NCBI RefSeq assembly: GCF_030411995.1
Contig: NZ_JASNRC010000012.1
Span: 62,001-126,000 of the forward strand
Length of the DNA stretch: 64,000 bases
Direction of reading: 5' to 3'
DNA from: Massilia sp. YIM B02769
Lineage (GTDB): Bacteria; Pseudomonadota; Gammaproteobacteria; Burkholderiales; Burkholderiaceae_D
Part shown: positions 1-8,414 of the stretch, one piece after another
How the letters are laid out: each line of letters starts with the position of its first letter
Position numbering within the stretch: the stretch's first letter is position 1
Made by a program: the position numbers and the translations under genes
Notes under the pieces: generated by a model
Database searches by the model: none
Seen by the model: the letters and a program-made list of their open reading frames with translations, nothing else
What the model was told of the DNA's origin: nothing

Positions 1-2
1 AA

Positions 3-194
3 GCGGCGCGCCAGGGCGTGAAAGCCGGCTGGGGCATCGGCCTGCCCTACGTGCGCGCGGTGGCCGAGAGCCATGGCGGCAGCGTTGGCGTCGACAGCGC
101 GGTCGAGCGCGGTACCACCTTCGTCATCGACATCCCGGTCGATTGCCGGCCGTTCGGCGAGGCGCCGACGCTGGCCGCGCCGCCGGGGCAATAA
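3..194 (+). CDS. Sensor histidine kinase, C-terminal fragment
   Basis: Open from the window edge and read in frame 3, this gives 63 residues containing GWGIGLPYVRAVAESHGG followed by a GTTFVIDIPV strand. That is the G2 box and closing strand of a HATPase_c domain, the ATP-binding lid of two-component sensor kinases, where the domain ends the protein. After it come about 20 Pro/Ala-rich residues and TAA. The sensor, HAMP and DHp parts lie outside the window, so the signal and partner regulator cannot be named. No response regulator gene follows downstream. Confidence 0.85.
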   Translation, partial: AARQGVKAGWGIGLPYVRAVAESHGGSVGVDSAVERGTTFVIDIPVDCRPFGEAPTLAAPPGQ

Positions 195-246
195 AAATTG
201 GGGCCAGGCCCCGGTTGATTGTTGCAGCGATGCGCGTGCCGCAGGA

Positions 247-275
247 GTAGGATGGACGGGTCCCCCGTCCACGCG
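247..275. repeat. REP-like palindrome, GTAGG...CCACGCG family, solo copy
   Basis: The copy starts GTAGGATGG, has the palindromic core GGACGGG / CCCGTCC and ends CCACGCG. The same edges with different cores recur at 4613, 19376, 41997, 53515 and 62054. It lies between the convergent histidine kinase and SEC-C genes. A further GGGGCC-A-GGCCCC hairpin sits at about 200-212, just after the kinase stop codon. Confidence 0.6.
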
Positions 276-286
276 TCCAGCAGGCG

Positions 287-313
287 AAAAAAAACCGGAG
301 ACGCGCCCCGGTT
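287..313 (-). terminator. Intrinsic terminator of the SEC-C gene
   Basis: On the minus strand an 8-bp stem AACCGGGG / CTCCGGTT (one G-T pair) with a CGCGT loop is followed directly by eight T residues. It begins about 20 nt after the stop codon of the minus-strand SEC-C gene. Confidence 0.8.
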
Positions 314-333
314 CGTATGCAAGCAACACCAGT

Positions 334-1026
334 TTACGCCTGCTCGGCCCCGCAGCACTTCTTGAACTTCTTGCCGCTGCCGCAAGGGCAGTCGTCGTTG
401 CGGCCGGTTTTCGGTCCTTCGTTGCGGATGGTCTCCACGGCCGGTTTGCGCAGCGGCAGCCAGTAGCGGTAGATGGCCGGCAGGTTCGCTTCGATCTCCA
501 GCGCCAGGTGATGGGCCTTGACCGGGTCTTCGACCAGCGGCAGTTCTTCTTCCTCGATCTCGTCGGCGCCGAGCAGGTACAGCGGACGCATCAGATCGGC
601 GACTTCCGATTCCCAGACCGGGTCCCAGGAACCCGGACGCAGTTCCATGCCTTCCCAGAAGCCCCAGCACCAGGCTTCGGCGTCGATCAGGGTCTGGCCG
701 TTGTGCTCGTGCTCGCAGTACAGCGGCTCGAATTCCTTGGGCGCGACCTCGAAGGTGATCAGCACTTCGTTCATGAAGCGCATGATCAGGTTGATGATGC
801 GCTCTTCCTCGCGCGGGTTCTTCCATTTCGGCGCCTGCTTGCCGTCCTGGCCCCAGACGCGCGGCAGCCACTCGGCCGGCATGATGGTTTCCGGGCCGAT
901 CGCAATCGCGGTCAGGTAACCGTGGAGGGTGTCCATCGTCATCGCGTCTTCCGGGCTGCGCTCGGAGAGGAGGAACTGGTCGAGTTCGTCGAATTCTTTT
1001 TCGGTGAGGGGCTGTTCGAGTTGCAT
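334..1026 (-). CDS. UPF0149 (YgfB/YecA) family protein with C-terminal SEC-C zinc motif
   Basis: The 230-residue protein has an all-helical UPF0149-like body, including conserved stretches such as [13 protein letters not shown] near residues 33-45 and a Trp-rich WCWGFWEGM segment. It ends in a SEC-C motif, [13 protein letters not shown] at residues 213-225. SEC-C is the zinc-binding tail first described in SecA; in YecA-type proteins it is linked to metal binding and SecA/ribosome contact. The role here is unproven. The gene stands alone, has its own terminator, and is divergent from srkA about 80 bp away. The ATG at 1026 has only a weak upstream ribosome site. Confidence 0.85.
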   Translation of the reverse strand: MQLEQPLTEKEFDELDQFLLSERSPEDAMTMDTLHGYLTAIAIGPETIMPAEWLPRVWGQDGKQAPKWKNPREEERIINLIMRFMNEVLITFEVAPKEFEPLYCEHEHNGQTLIDAEAWCWGFWEGMELRPGSWDPVWESEVADLMRPLYLLGADEIEEEELPLVEDPVKAHHLALEIEANLPAIYRYWLPLRKPAVETIRNEGPKTGRNDDCPCGSGKKFKKCCGAEQA

Positions 1027-1106
1027 GGGGTGCCTTGTTGCGGTGAAGCCGCCAGTTTAACGCGTGGCGGGCGCCCAGCACACGAAAATCTGCGCGCCGC
1101 CTTACA

Positions 1107-2126
1107 ATGGTGGCTATGGATAATCTGTCTAGTTTGCCGGACGCATCAGGTTCGCACCCGTTTTCCCGGCTCGGCCCCGAGCGCGTGCTCGACGCCCTGG
1201 AAAGCCTCGGCCTGTACGGCGACGGCCGTCTGCTGGCCCTGAACAGCTACGAAAACCGTGTTTATCAAGTGGGCCGGGAGGAGGGGCCGCCAGTGGTGGT
1301 CAAGTTCTACCGCCCCGAGCGCTGGAGCGATGAGGCCATCCTCGAAGAGCACGCCTTTGTGGCCCAACTGGACGCGCAGGAAGTGCCGGTGGTGCCGGCC
1401 ATGACGATCAACGGCCGCACCCTGCACACTTTTGATCACTTCCGCTTCGCCGTCTTCCCGCGCCGCGGCGGACGGGCGCCGGAGCTGGGCGACCCGGCCA
1501 CGCTGGAGTGGATCGGGCGCTTCATCGGCCGCATCCATGCCGTGGGCGGCGCCCAATCCTATGCGCTGCGACCGGCACTCGACCAGCACACCTTCGGCCG
1601 CGAACCCTTCGACTGGCTGATGCGCCACGATTTCCTGCCGCCCGAACTGCGCGCGACCTATGCGAGCGTGGTCGAGCAGGCCTTGCAGGGCGTGGCGCGC
1701 TGCTACGAGCGGGCAGGGGAGCTTCCCCTGCTGCGCCTGCACGGCGATTGCCACGTCGGCAACGTGCTCTGGACCGACGACGGCCCGCACTTCGTCGACT
1801 TCGACGACAGTCGCATGGGCCCGGCGGTGCAGGACCTGTGGATGCTGCTCTCGGGCGAGCGCCAGGACATGGTGCGCCAGATGAGCGACGTGCTGGCCGG
1901 CTACGAGGATTTCTGCGACTTCGATCCGCGCCAGCTGTACCTGGTCGAGGCGCTGCGCACCCTGCGCCTGATCCATTACTCGGCCTGGCTGGCGATGCGC
2001 TGGAACGACCCGGCCTTCCCGGCGGCTTTCCCCTGGTTTAACACCCAGCGCTACTGGCAGGACCGCATCCTCGAGCTGCGCGAGCAAGTCTCCCTGATGG
2101 ACGAAGCGCCGCTCTGGCCCGTATAA
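1107..2126 (+). CDS. srkA: Stress response serine/threonine kinase SrkA (YihE/RdoA)
   Basis: The 339-residue protein aligns along its length with my recollection of E. coli SrkA, an APH-fold kinase that protects against stress-induced death linked to MazEF and Cpx. Shared blocks include LNSYENRVYQ, VVKFYRPERW, the catalytic HGDCHVGN at about 212-219, VDFDDSRMGPAVQDLWML at about 230-247 and the C-terminal PAFPAAFPWF. His212, Asp214 and the DD pair needed for phosphotransfer are present. Start choice is open: ATG at 1107 overlaps a TACAAT hexamer at 1103-1108, and a second in-frame ATG at 1116 lies about where such a promoter would initiate. No Shine-Dalgarno sequence is visible for either. Confidence 0.93.
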   Translation: MVAMDNLSSLPDASGSHPFSRLGPERVLDALESLGLYGDGRLLALNSYENRVYQVGREEGPPVVVKFYRPERWSDEAILEEHAFVAQLDAQEVPVVPAMTINGRTLHTFDHFRFAVFPRRGGRAPELGDPATLEWIGRFIGRIHAVGGAQSYALRPALDQHTFGREPFDWLMRHDFLPPELRATYASVVEQALQGVARCYERAGELPLLRLHGDCHVGNVLWTDDGPHFVDFDDSRMGPAVQDLWMLLSGERQDMVRQMSDVLAGYEDFCDFDPRQLYLVEALRTLRLIHYSAWLAMRWNDPAFPAAFPWFNTQRYWQDRILELREQVSLMDEAPLWPV

Positions 2127-2267
2127 AAGCGGCTTTCAAACCGACAGTCGGTTGTCATTCTTGAAGGCCGGAATTGCAAGGGTTTTGCCGCGCAGCTCGG
2201 CGTGACACGATTCGCGTCTTTCGCAGATAATGATCTGGCACGCCCGATTTCCAGACCGAGAAATAGC

Positions 2268-4616
2268 ATGGAACACCAACCCGCTCCCCACGACGATACC
2301 GATTTCACGATCGACCTGCCGCCGCCCGCCAGCAAGCACGTGCCCTCCGCGGGCACGCCAGCGCCCGCGGCCGCGCCGGCCCTGGAGCGTGGCGAGCTGG
2401 AAAAGACCGCGATCAAGGAAGCCATCGCCCGCGTCGAGGCCGAAGCCAAGGCGAACGTCGCCGCCGAAAGCCGCGCCGCCGCCGAAGCCCATGCGCGCGC
2501 GCTGGCCGAGGAACGCGCCGCCTCGGATGCCGCCACCGCCGCCGCCGCGCTGGCGAATGCCCAGGCGTCCGAGCAGGCCATCGAAGCCAACCGCGACCGC
2601 CTGGAAACCCTGCGCGCTGCGGCCCAGGCCTCCACCGAGCGCCTGGAGGCGATGCGCCAGGAAACCGCCGAGCTGCGCGCCCGCGTCCAGGCCGACACCG
2701 AAAGCCGCCTGGCCGCCGAAACGCGCGCCCGCGCCGCCGAGGAAGCGCGCCGCCGCGCCGCCGAACAGATCGAAGCGGAAGCGGCGATGGCGATGGAAGC
2801 CGCGCGCGCCGCCGAGGAATTGCTGGCCCAGACCGAGGAAGCGCGGCGCCAGGCCGCCGAGCGCGTGGCCGCCGTGCATGCGGCGCGCGAAGAGGTGCTG
2901 CACAGCGCCAGCGCCGATGCGCGCGTGGCGGTGCTGGCGCGCGAGCGCGAGCGCGCCGAGAAAGCGGCGCGCGCCACCGCCGAAAAGCTGGCCAAGCTCG
3001 AGGCCGAAGCGCTGGAGCTGGCGGTGCAGCGCGAGCGCGCCGACCAGATCGCGCTGGCCTCGGCCTTTGCCCGCGCCGCCGCCGAAGCGCGCATGCTGGA
3101 AGAAGCGCGCGCCCTGGCCCACGTCGAACACGAACGGGAAAGCATCGCCCAGGCCCAGGCCGACTCGCAGCGGGTGGCGGCCGACACCGTGCGCTCGCGC
3201 CTGGAGCTGGAAAAGGAATTGCGCGACGCCGCCCTGCACCGCGAGCGCCTGGAGCAGATGGCCTCGGCCACCGCCGAAGCGCGGCGCGAAGCCGAAGCGA
3301 AGATCGTCGCCGCCACCGAGGCCCGCATCGAAGCCGACCGCAAGCTGCGCGAAGCGGCGCTGCTGCGCGCCCAGGCCGAGGAAGACGCCGGGATGCAGGT
3401 CGACGCCCGCCTGCAGGCCGAACTGACGGCGGCCGAACACGCCCGGCAGCGCGCCGAGGCCGACCGCATCGCGGCCGAAGCGGCCGGGCGCGACGCCGAA
3501 CAGCAGGCCCGTGCCCGCCAGCTGTCCGAGGAACGTGCGGCCCAGGCCACTGCCGCGGCCGAAGCGCGCGCGGCCGAGAACGCGGCGGCCGAGGCGGCGC
3601 TGGCGCTGGCCGCCGAACAAACGACGCTGCAGCGCGAAGCGGCGCAACTTGCCGCGCGCCGCGAAGCCGAGGCCGAGCAGCTCGCCGCGGCGGAACGCGA
3701 ACGCGTGCGCTCCGAACAGGCGGCCTTGTCGCGCCTGCAGGAAAAACTCGACAACGAGCGCGCGCTGGCCGCCGCCGCCCAGGCCCGGGTCGAGGCGGAA
3801 GAGGGACAGGCCGCGCTGATGCGCGACGAATTCGAGGCCGAGCGCCGCATCGCCGAGGCCCAGCAGGCCGCGCTGGCGGCCAGGCGCGAGGCGGCGGCCC
3901 GGGTGTTCGAGGAAGCGGCGAGCGAGGAGGCGGCGGCCGCCGCCGCCCAGGCCGAAGCTGCCGCGGCGGCGCAGCTGGCCCAGGTCCAGGCCGAGCGCGC
4001 CCGGGCCGAACAGGCGCGCCTGGAAGCAACCGAGGCCGCGCTGCAGGCCGAGCGCGCGGCGGCCGAGGCGGCGCGTGACGCGCTGTCGCTGGTCGAGCAG
4101 AAACTGGCGGCCCAGCGTTTGCAGGCCGAGTCCGAAGCGCGCGCCAACGAGGCCGCCGCGGCGCGGCTGGCGTCGGAGCAGGCCGCGGCGGAAGCGGCGC
4201 GGGTGCGTGCCGAGGCCGAGGCCGAAGCGGCGCGCCTGGCCGCGGTGCGCGAAGCGGCCGAGCAGGAAGCGGCGCAGGCCGCAGTGGAGAAGCGCGACGC
4301 CCAGCGCGCGCTGCTCGAACGCGCCCAGGCCCACGCCGAGATGCAGCGCCGCACGGCGGCCACCACGCTGCAGATGGCCGATGCACGGCGCGAGTTGCTG
4401 GAGCTGGAAACGAAGCGGCTGGAAGAGCAGGCGGCGGAGTTGTCGGCGACGGAAGATGCGATCAATGAGCGCAAGGCCGAAGCGCGTCAGCGTGCGGCGT
4501 CGGAAAACATCACCCGCGAGGTGCTGGGACGCCTGAAAAAGCAGCCGTCGGCGCAGCAGGCGGCGGCGCGCTTGGCTGAGGTCATCATGAACCAGCGGCG
4601 TACGAACGGCGAGTAG
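2268..4616 (+). CDS. Large Ala/Glu/Arg-rich coiled-coil protein of unknown function
   Basis: The 782-residue protein has a disordered N-terminus of about 50 residues (acidic, then Pro/Ala-rich). An almost unbroken heptad-like helix of A, E, R, Q and L runs from about residue 55 to 760. Runs such as AAAEAHARALAEERAA recur throughout with no globular domain, signal peptide or membrane segment. The composition predicts a very long cytoplasmic coiled coil resembling TolA-like or SMC-arm-like scaffolds, but no family is recognised. Codon position statistics look coding in this frame; long antisense frames are by-products of GC-rich composition. The start is the ATG at 2268, with an AT-richer leader upstream. 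Its TAG stop lies inside the left edge of a REP-like element. Confidence 0.8.
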   Translation: MEHQPAPHDDTDFTIDLPPPASKHVPSAGTPAPAAAPALERGELEKTAIKEAIARVEAEAKANVAAESRAAAEAHARALAEERAASDAATAAAALANAQASEQAIEANRDRLETLRAAAQASTERLEAMRQETAELRARVQADTESRLAAETRARAAEEARRRAAEQIEAEAAMAMEAARAAEELLAQTEEARRQAAERVAAVHAAREEVLHSASADARVAVLARERERAEKAARATAEKLAKLEAEALELAVQRERADQIALASAFARAAAEARMLEEARALAHVEHERESIAQAQADSQRVAADTVRSRLELEKELRDAALHRERLEQMASATAEARREAEAKIVAATEARIEADRKLREAALLRAQAEEDAGMQVDARLQAELTAAEHARQRAEADRIAAEAAGRDAEQQARARQLSEERAAQATAAAEARAAENAAAEAALALAAEQTTLQREAAQLAARREAEAEQLAAAERERVRSEQAALSRLQEKLDNERALAAAAQARVEAEEGQAALMRDEFEAERRIAEAQQAALAARREAAARVFEEAASEEAAAAAAQAEAAAAAQLAQVQAERARAEQARLEATEAALQAERAAAEAARDALSLVEQKLAAQRLQAESEARANEAAAARLASEQAAAEAARVRAEAEAEAARLAAVREAAEQEAAQAAVEKRDAQRALLERAQAHAEMQRRTAATTLQMADARRELLELETKRLEEQAAELSATEDAINERKAEARQRAASENITREVLGRLKKQPSAQQAAARLAEVIMNQRRTNGE

Positions 4617-4825
4617 GGTGGTCGGCTACACCCTGGCGTGTGCGTGCTGACGGCGTTTGCGCCGCCCACGCGTTCAGCGACCGCCCGATTTGCCGCGCGA
4701 TATCACGGCGCCAGGTTCCTTCGTTCCTTCGTTTGCGTTTCGCGCCATGGGGCCGTGCGTTGGACGCGTGGACGGCGCGCGCGGCGCGTCAATGCATATA
4801 AACGGGTGGAGCCGTCCACCCTACG
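4613..4825. repeat. REP-like element, GTAGGGTGG ... CCACCCTAC edges
   Basis: GTAGGGTGG at the left and its complement CCACCCTAC at the right enclose about 195 bp of variable sequence with several GC-rich palindromes (for example GGCGCG/CGCGCC). The left edge overlaps the TAG stop codon of the coiled-coil gene (stop at 4614-4616). The remainder fills the 242-bp gap before the convergent small membrane protein gene. No open frame worth calling lies inside. Confidence 0.6.
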
Positions 4826-4858
4826 TCTCAATCAACCATTATCGATATCTGAAGCGTA

Positions 4859-5272
4859 TCACTGCGCCGGCGCGTCGCTTGGCGCCACCGGATTCACCGG
4901 TCCGGTGTTCACCGTTGTGACGAAATACTCGGTCTCGCCAAAGCAGCTGGTCGGCACGCCGCGGTGCTGTTCGTAGCTGATTTCCACGCGCTGGCCCATG
5001 GTCGACTGCAGCTTCTGCACCAGGCTTTCGTCGCGCACGGTAAACGCAAACCGTTCGGGAATCGCCCCCGGCATGCTCGACAGCAGGATCTCGCCTTCCC
5101 AGGTCTTGCACAGCCAGCCCTTGTTCGAGAACTTCTGCAGGTAGCCGGCGCGCGTGCCTTCGGAATACGACCAGCTCAAGGTGAACCAGGTGTATAGCCC
5201 GAACACCATCACGAGGGCGACGAGCAGGGAGAGCAGGACGGCGAGGGCGCGCTTGGGCAGGGCTTTCGGCAT
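4859..5272 (-). CDS. Small membrane-anchored hypothetical protein
   Basis: The 137-residue protein has one strong N-terminal membrane segment (residues about 10-30, LAVLLSLLVALVMVFGLYTW) and a soluble C-terminal domain predicted to be periplasmic. That domain contains the conserved-looking stretch KFSNKGWLCKTWEGEILL, two Cys residues and a Pro-rich tail. Similar proteins are common in Burkholderiales as unnamed hypotheticals; I recognise no function. The gene is monocistronic and upstream of the DUF475 gene on the same strand, with about 115 bp between them. Confidence 0.75.
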   Translation of the reverse strand: MPKALPKRALAVLLSLLVALVMVFGLYTWFTLSWSYSEGTRAGYLQKFSNKGWLCKTWEGEILLSSMPGAIPERFAFTVRDESLVQKLQSTMGQRVEISYEQHRGVPTSCFGETEYFVTTVNTGPVNPVAPSDAPAQ

Positions 5273-5388
5273 GATCGGTTCAGTTCAGAAGTGGATGCGG
5301 TGGTGGATGAGCTGGCGCGGCGGTTCCGCGCGGCGCCCATTCTGCCATGGCCGCGCGGATTGTCAAAAGGTCCAGGCTTAAGCCAGGC

Positions 5389-6450
5389 TTATGAAGAGAC
5401 GCTCAGGCTGTCGCGCGCTTCTTCCGCCTCGACCCGCTTGCGGTAGCGGATCGACGACCACAGCGACACCAGGATGAAGGCCAACCCGGACAAGCCCGTG
5501 AACCACTCCGGAATATGGAAGTGCACGCTGGCAAACATGATCAGGGCCAAAATGCCGATCGCGTAGTGGGCGCCGTGTTCGAGGAAGACGAATTCCTGCA
5601 GCGTGCCCTTGTAGACCAGGAACACCGTCATCGAGCGCACGAACATCGCGCCGATGGCCAGGCCCAGCATGATCACGACCACGTCGTTGGTAATCGCAAA
5701 GGCGCCGATCACGCCGTCGAAGGAGAACGACGCATCCAATACCTCCAGGTACAGGAAGCCGCCGATACTGCCCTGGGAAATCATCTTGCCGACCGTCGGG
5801 TCATGCTCTTCTTCTTCCAGCAAGCCGCTGATCCAGTTCACGCCGATGTACACGGCGACCCCGACCACACCCGAGATCAGCACGGCCAGCTTGCGCTGCT
5901 CCGGCATCAGCGACATGGCGAAGAACACCGCCAGCAGGGTCAGCAGCACAGCCAGGCCTTCGCTGCCGTACTTGCCCACTTTTTCCTCGATCCAGCCGAG
6001 CCAATGCAGTTCCTTTTCCTCGTCGAACAGGAAGTTCAGGAAGACCAGCATCAGGAAGGCGCCGCCGAAGGCCGAGACTTCCGCGTGGTGCTCGGTCAGG
6101 TGGCGCGAATATTCTTGCGGGGTGTCGATCGCCATGTTCCAGACGTCGAGCAGCCCGAGGCCGGTGGCCACCGAGACGATCACCAGCGGGAACAGCAGGC
6201 GCATGCCGAACACGGCCACCAGGATACCGACGGTGAGGAAGAGCTTGCGCCAGAATTCGTTCCAGTGGCGCAGCACCGACGCATTCACGACGGCGTTGTC
6301 GAAGGAGAGCGAGACTTCGAGCACGCCCAGGATCGCCGTGATCCACAGCGCCGACAGCAGGCCGGCCATGCCGCCATGCTCATAGCCCCACCAGCCCGAC
6401 AATGCCATGAGCACGGCAGTGACGATGAACGATAAACGGAAGTGTTGCAT
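5389..6450 (-). CDS. DUF475 (TerC-like) integral membrane protein
   Basis: The 353-residue protein has about eight to nine membrane segments. It carries the DUF475 hallmarks: LEVSLSFDNAVVNASVL near residue 45 and EVLDASFSFDGVIGAFAI near residue 235. These paired acidic S-F-D-N/G motifs are shared with the TerC superfamily, which has been tied to metal ion handling and tellurite resistance; several TerC members export manganese. Transported ion and role are inference here. No ter genes surround it and no metal riboswitch is visible in the 159-bp gap upstream. Confidence 0.85.
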   Translation of the reverse strand: MQHFRLSFIVTAVLMALSGWWGYEHGGMAGLLSALWITAILGVLEVSLSFDNAVVNASVLRHWNEFWRKLFLTVGILVAVFGMRLLFPLVIVSVATGLGLLDVWNMAIDTPQEYSRHLTEHHAEVSAFGGAFLMLVFLNFLFDEEKELHWLGWIEEKVGKYGSEGLAVLLTLLAVFFAMSLMPEQRKLAVLISGVVGVAVYIGVNWISGLLEEEEHDPTVGKMISQGSIGGFLYLEVLDASFSFDGVIGAFAITNDVVVIMLGLAIGAMFVRSMTVFLVYKGTLQEFVFLEHGAHYAIGILALIMFASVHFHIPEWFTGLSGLAFILVSLWSSIRYRKRVEAEEARDSLSVSS

Positions 6451-6609
6451 TGTGTTCCTCTTCTTATTCGAATATTGGTTGAAATGACACAGTTTTCAGG
6501 CATCTTACCTGTTTCACACCGGGGAAGGTCGCAGCGCAGGTCGCTCGCGTGCATGCCTTCTGCCATAATTCCGGCCGGCACTTATTTACTAGTTAATTTC
6601 GGATAATAC

Positions 6610-7029
6610 ATGGACCTTTCCTATCTCATCACGCCTTTTCTGACCTGGCTCGTCGTCGGCCCCATCAAGTTCCTGATCAATAGTGCGCGCCAGCGGCGCT
6701 GGGCCTTCAACCTGGTCGGCAACGGCGGCTTCCCGAGCAACCACAGCTCGGTGGTCACCAGCATGGCGACCCTGATCGCCCTGCGCGAGGGAATGGGACA
6801 TCCGGCCTTCGGCGTGGCCGTGACCCTGGCCTTCATCGTGATGATCGACGCCAACAGCCTGCGCCAGCACGTCGGCCGCCAGGCCGCCGCCATCAATCGC
6901 CTGGCGGTCGAGGTCACCGGCCACATCACGCTGCGCGAACGCATGGGCCATACCCTGGTCGAAATCTGCGGCGGCATCGTCACCGGCATCGGCATGGGCT
7001 TCCTGGTCTACCACCTGTTCGTGGCCTGA
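6610..7029 (+). CDS. Divergent PAP2 family membrane protein
   Basis: The 139-residue protein with about four membrane segments matches the divergent PAP2 (DUF212) family: N-terminal LITPFLTWLVVGPIKFLIN, then GGFPSNHSSVVTSMATLIALREG (the PSxHS phosphatase-like motif), AFIVMIDANSLRQHVGRQA and a final RERMGHTLVEICGGIVTGI. The family resembles acid phosphatases/haloperoxidases of lipid phosphatase type, and many members are uncharacterised. The SNHSS motif and an Asp near residue 79 could form part of an active site. The gene is divergent from the DUF475 gene and separate from the RND operon. Confidence 0.88.
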   Translation: MDLSYLITPFLTWLVVGPIKFLINSARQRRWAFNLVGNGGFPSNHSSVVTSMATLIALREGMGHPAFGVAVTLAFIVMIDANSLRQHVGRQAAAINRLAVEVTGHITLRERMGHTLVEICGGIVTGIGMGFLVYHLFVA

Positions 7030-7046
7030 ACCGGATAGCGCGTCAC

Positions 7047-7066
7047 GGGCGGACGGGTGTCCGCCC
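7047..7066 (+). terminator. Stem-loop after the PAP2 gene, possible terminator
   Basis: A perfect 8-bp stem GGGCGGAC / GTCCGCCC with a 4-nt loop starts about 17 nt after the PAP2 stop codon. No T-run follows, so it may act as a factor-dependent terminator or mRNA 3' stabiliser rather than a classical intrinsic terminator. A second CCGCCC/GTCCGC-rich stretch follows at once. Confidence 0.4.
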
Positions 7067-7256
7067 ACTGTCCGCCCCTCGTCCGCTTGTCCGTTCCACA
7101 TGCAGTTCATCGCACCAGAACGCAGTTCATCCATCGAAAACCACAGTGCGCAGGACCGTCGATTGACGGGTGGGTCCGGCTCCCGGATACTGCGCGCTGG
7201 TGAAATCCCCCTCTAAAAATAACTACGTCATCAGCGTCCATCTGGAGAGACTCAAC

Positions 7257-8411
7257 ATGCTGCGCAACACTCTACTCGTCCTTGCCATCGCGTCGGCCCT
7301 GGCCGCCTGCAGCAAGGAGGGCAAGGACCCGGCCAAGGCCGGTCCGAACGCCACCGCCCAGGCCAACCAGAAGGACAACAAGCCGAGTCAACTGCTGGTT
7401 GCTCCCGAAGACCTGCTGACGGTGCAGAGCGATGCGCTGGCCTCCGGCCCGGTGGTCACCGGCTCGATCCAGCCGGAACGCCGCGCCGACCTGCGTGCGG
7501 AAGTCTCGGCCGTGGTGCTGCAGGTGTTGAAGGAGAACGGCGAGCCGGTCAAGCGCGGCGATTTGCTGGTGAAGCTCGACGAAACCGCGATCCGCGATTC
7601 GCTGCTGTCGGCCGACGAAGCCGTGCGCGCGGCCAGCCAGGCGCTGGACCAGTCGAACCGCCAGCTCGAGCGCCTGAAAACCCTGCGCGCCTCGGGCATG
7701 ACCTCGGCCGCCGCGTTCGACGAAGCCGAAGTGCGCAAGAACAGCGCCCTGAGCGAATTGTCGGCCGCGAAGAGCCGCGCCGCCCTGGCGCGCCAGCAGA
7801 CCAGCCGCACCCAGGTGCGCGCGCCCTTCGACGGCATCGTCAGCGACCGCAAGGTATCAAGCGGCGACACCGCCACCGTCGGCAAGGAACTGGTGAAGGT
7901 CATCGATCCGAACAGCATGCGCTTCGAAGGCCGCGTCTCGACCGACAAGATCGCCACCGTGAAGCTGGGCCAGCCGGTCAAGTTCCACATCAACGGCTAC
8001 GGCAACCAGCAGTTCACCGGCGTGGTGAAACGCATCGACCCATCGGCCAACGACGTCACGCGCCAGGTCGAGGTACTGGTTGGTTTGACCGGCGAGCAGC
8101 CGCGCGTGGCCGGCCTGTATGCGGAAGGGCGGATCGACGCCGAGACCTCGAACGCGCTGATGCTGCCGGAAAGCGCCATTGTCCGTAACGGCGACGAGGT
8201 GTATACCTGGCGCGTGAAGGGCGGCGCGCTGTCGAAAGTCAACCTGGAAGTCGGCATGCGCGACCAGCGCACCGGCGCCTGGGAAATCAAGACCGGCCTG
8301 GCCGCCGGCGACACCGTGCTGCGCAGCCCGAGCTCGAACCTGAAGGATGGCCAGAAGGTCGAAATGGCCAACGCCCGCGTGGCCTCGGCTCCCCAGCCCA
8401 AAGGGAAATAA
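7257..8411 (+). CDS. RND efflux periplasmic adaptor (membrane fusion) lipoprotein
   Basis: The 384-residue protein begins with a lipoprotein signal whose lipobox LAAC places the lipidated Cys at residue 18. A biotinyl-lipoyl half-motif (RRADLRAEVSAVVLQVLKENGEPVKRGDLLVKLDE), an alpha-helical hairpin (about 115-185) and the second lipoyl half with RAPFDGIVSDRKVSSGD follow. This is the HlyD/AcrA-type adaptor that links an inner-membrane RND pump to an outer-membrane channel. GGAGAG lies 8 nt before the ATG at 7257, which excludes the in-frame start 29 codons upstream. Only 3 bp separate it from the pump gene. No outer-membrane factor gene is adjacent, so the channel must come from elsewhere. The substrate is unknown. 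Confidence 0.93.
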   Translation: MLRNTLLVLAIASALAACSKEGKDPAKAGPNATAQANQKDNKPSQLLVAPEDLLTVQSDALASGPVVTGSIQPERRADLRAEVSAVVLQVLKENGEPVKRGDLLVKLDETAIRDSLLSADEAVRAASQALDQSNRQLERLKTLRASGMTSAAAFDEAEVRKNSALSELSAAKSRAALARQQTSRTQVRAPFDGIVSDRKVSSGDTATVGKELVKVIDPNSMRFEGRVSTDKIATVKLGQPVKFHINGYGNQQFTGVVKRIDPSANDVTRQVEVLVGLTGEQPRVAGLYAEGRIDAETSNALMLPESAIVRNGDEVYTWRVKGGALSKVNLEVGMRDQRTGAWEIKTGLAAGDTVLRSPSSNLKDGQKVEMANARVASAPQPKGK

Positions 8412-8414
8412 GCC

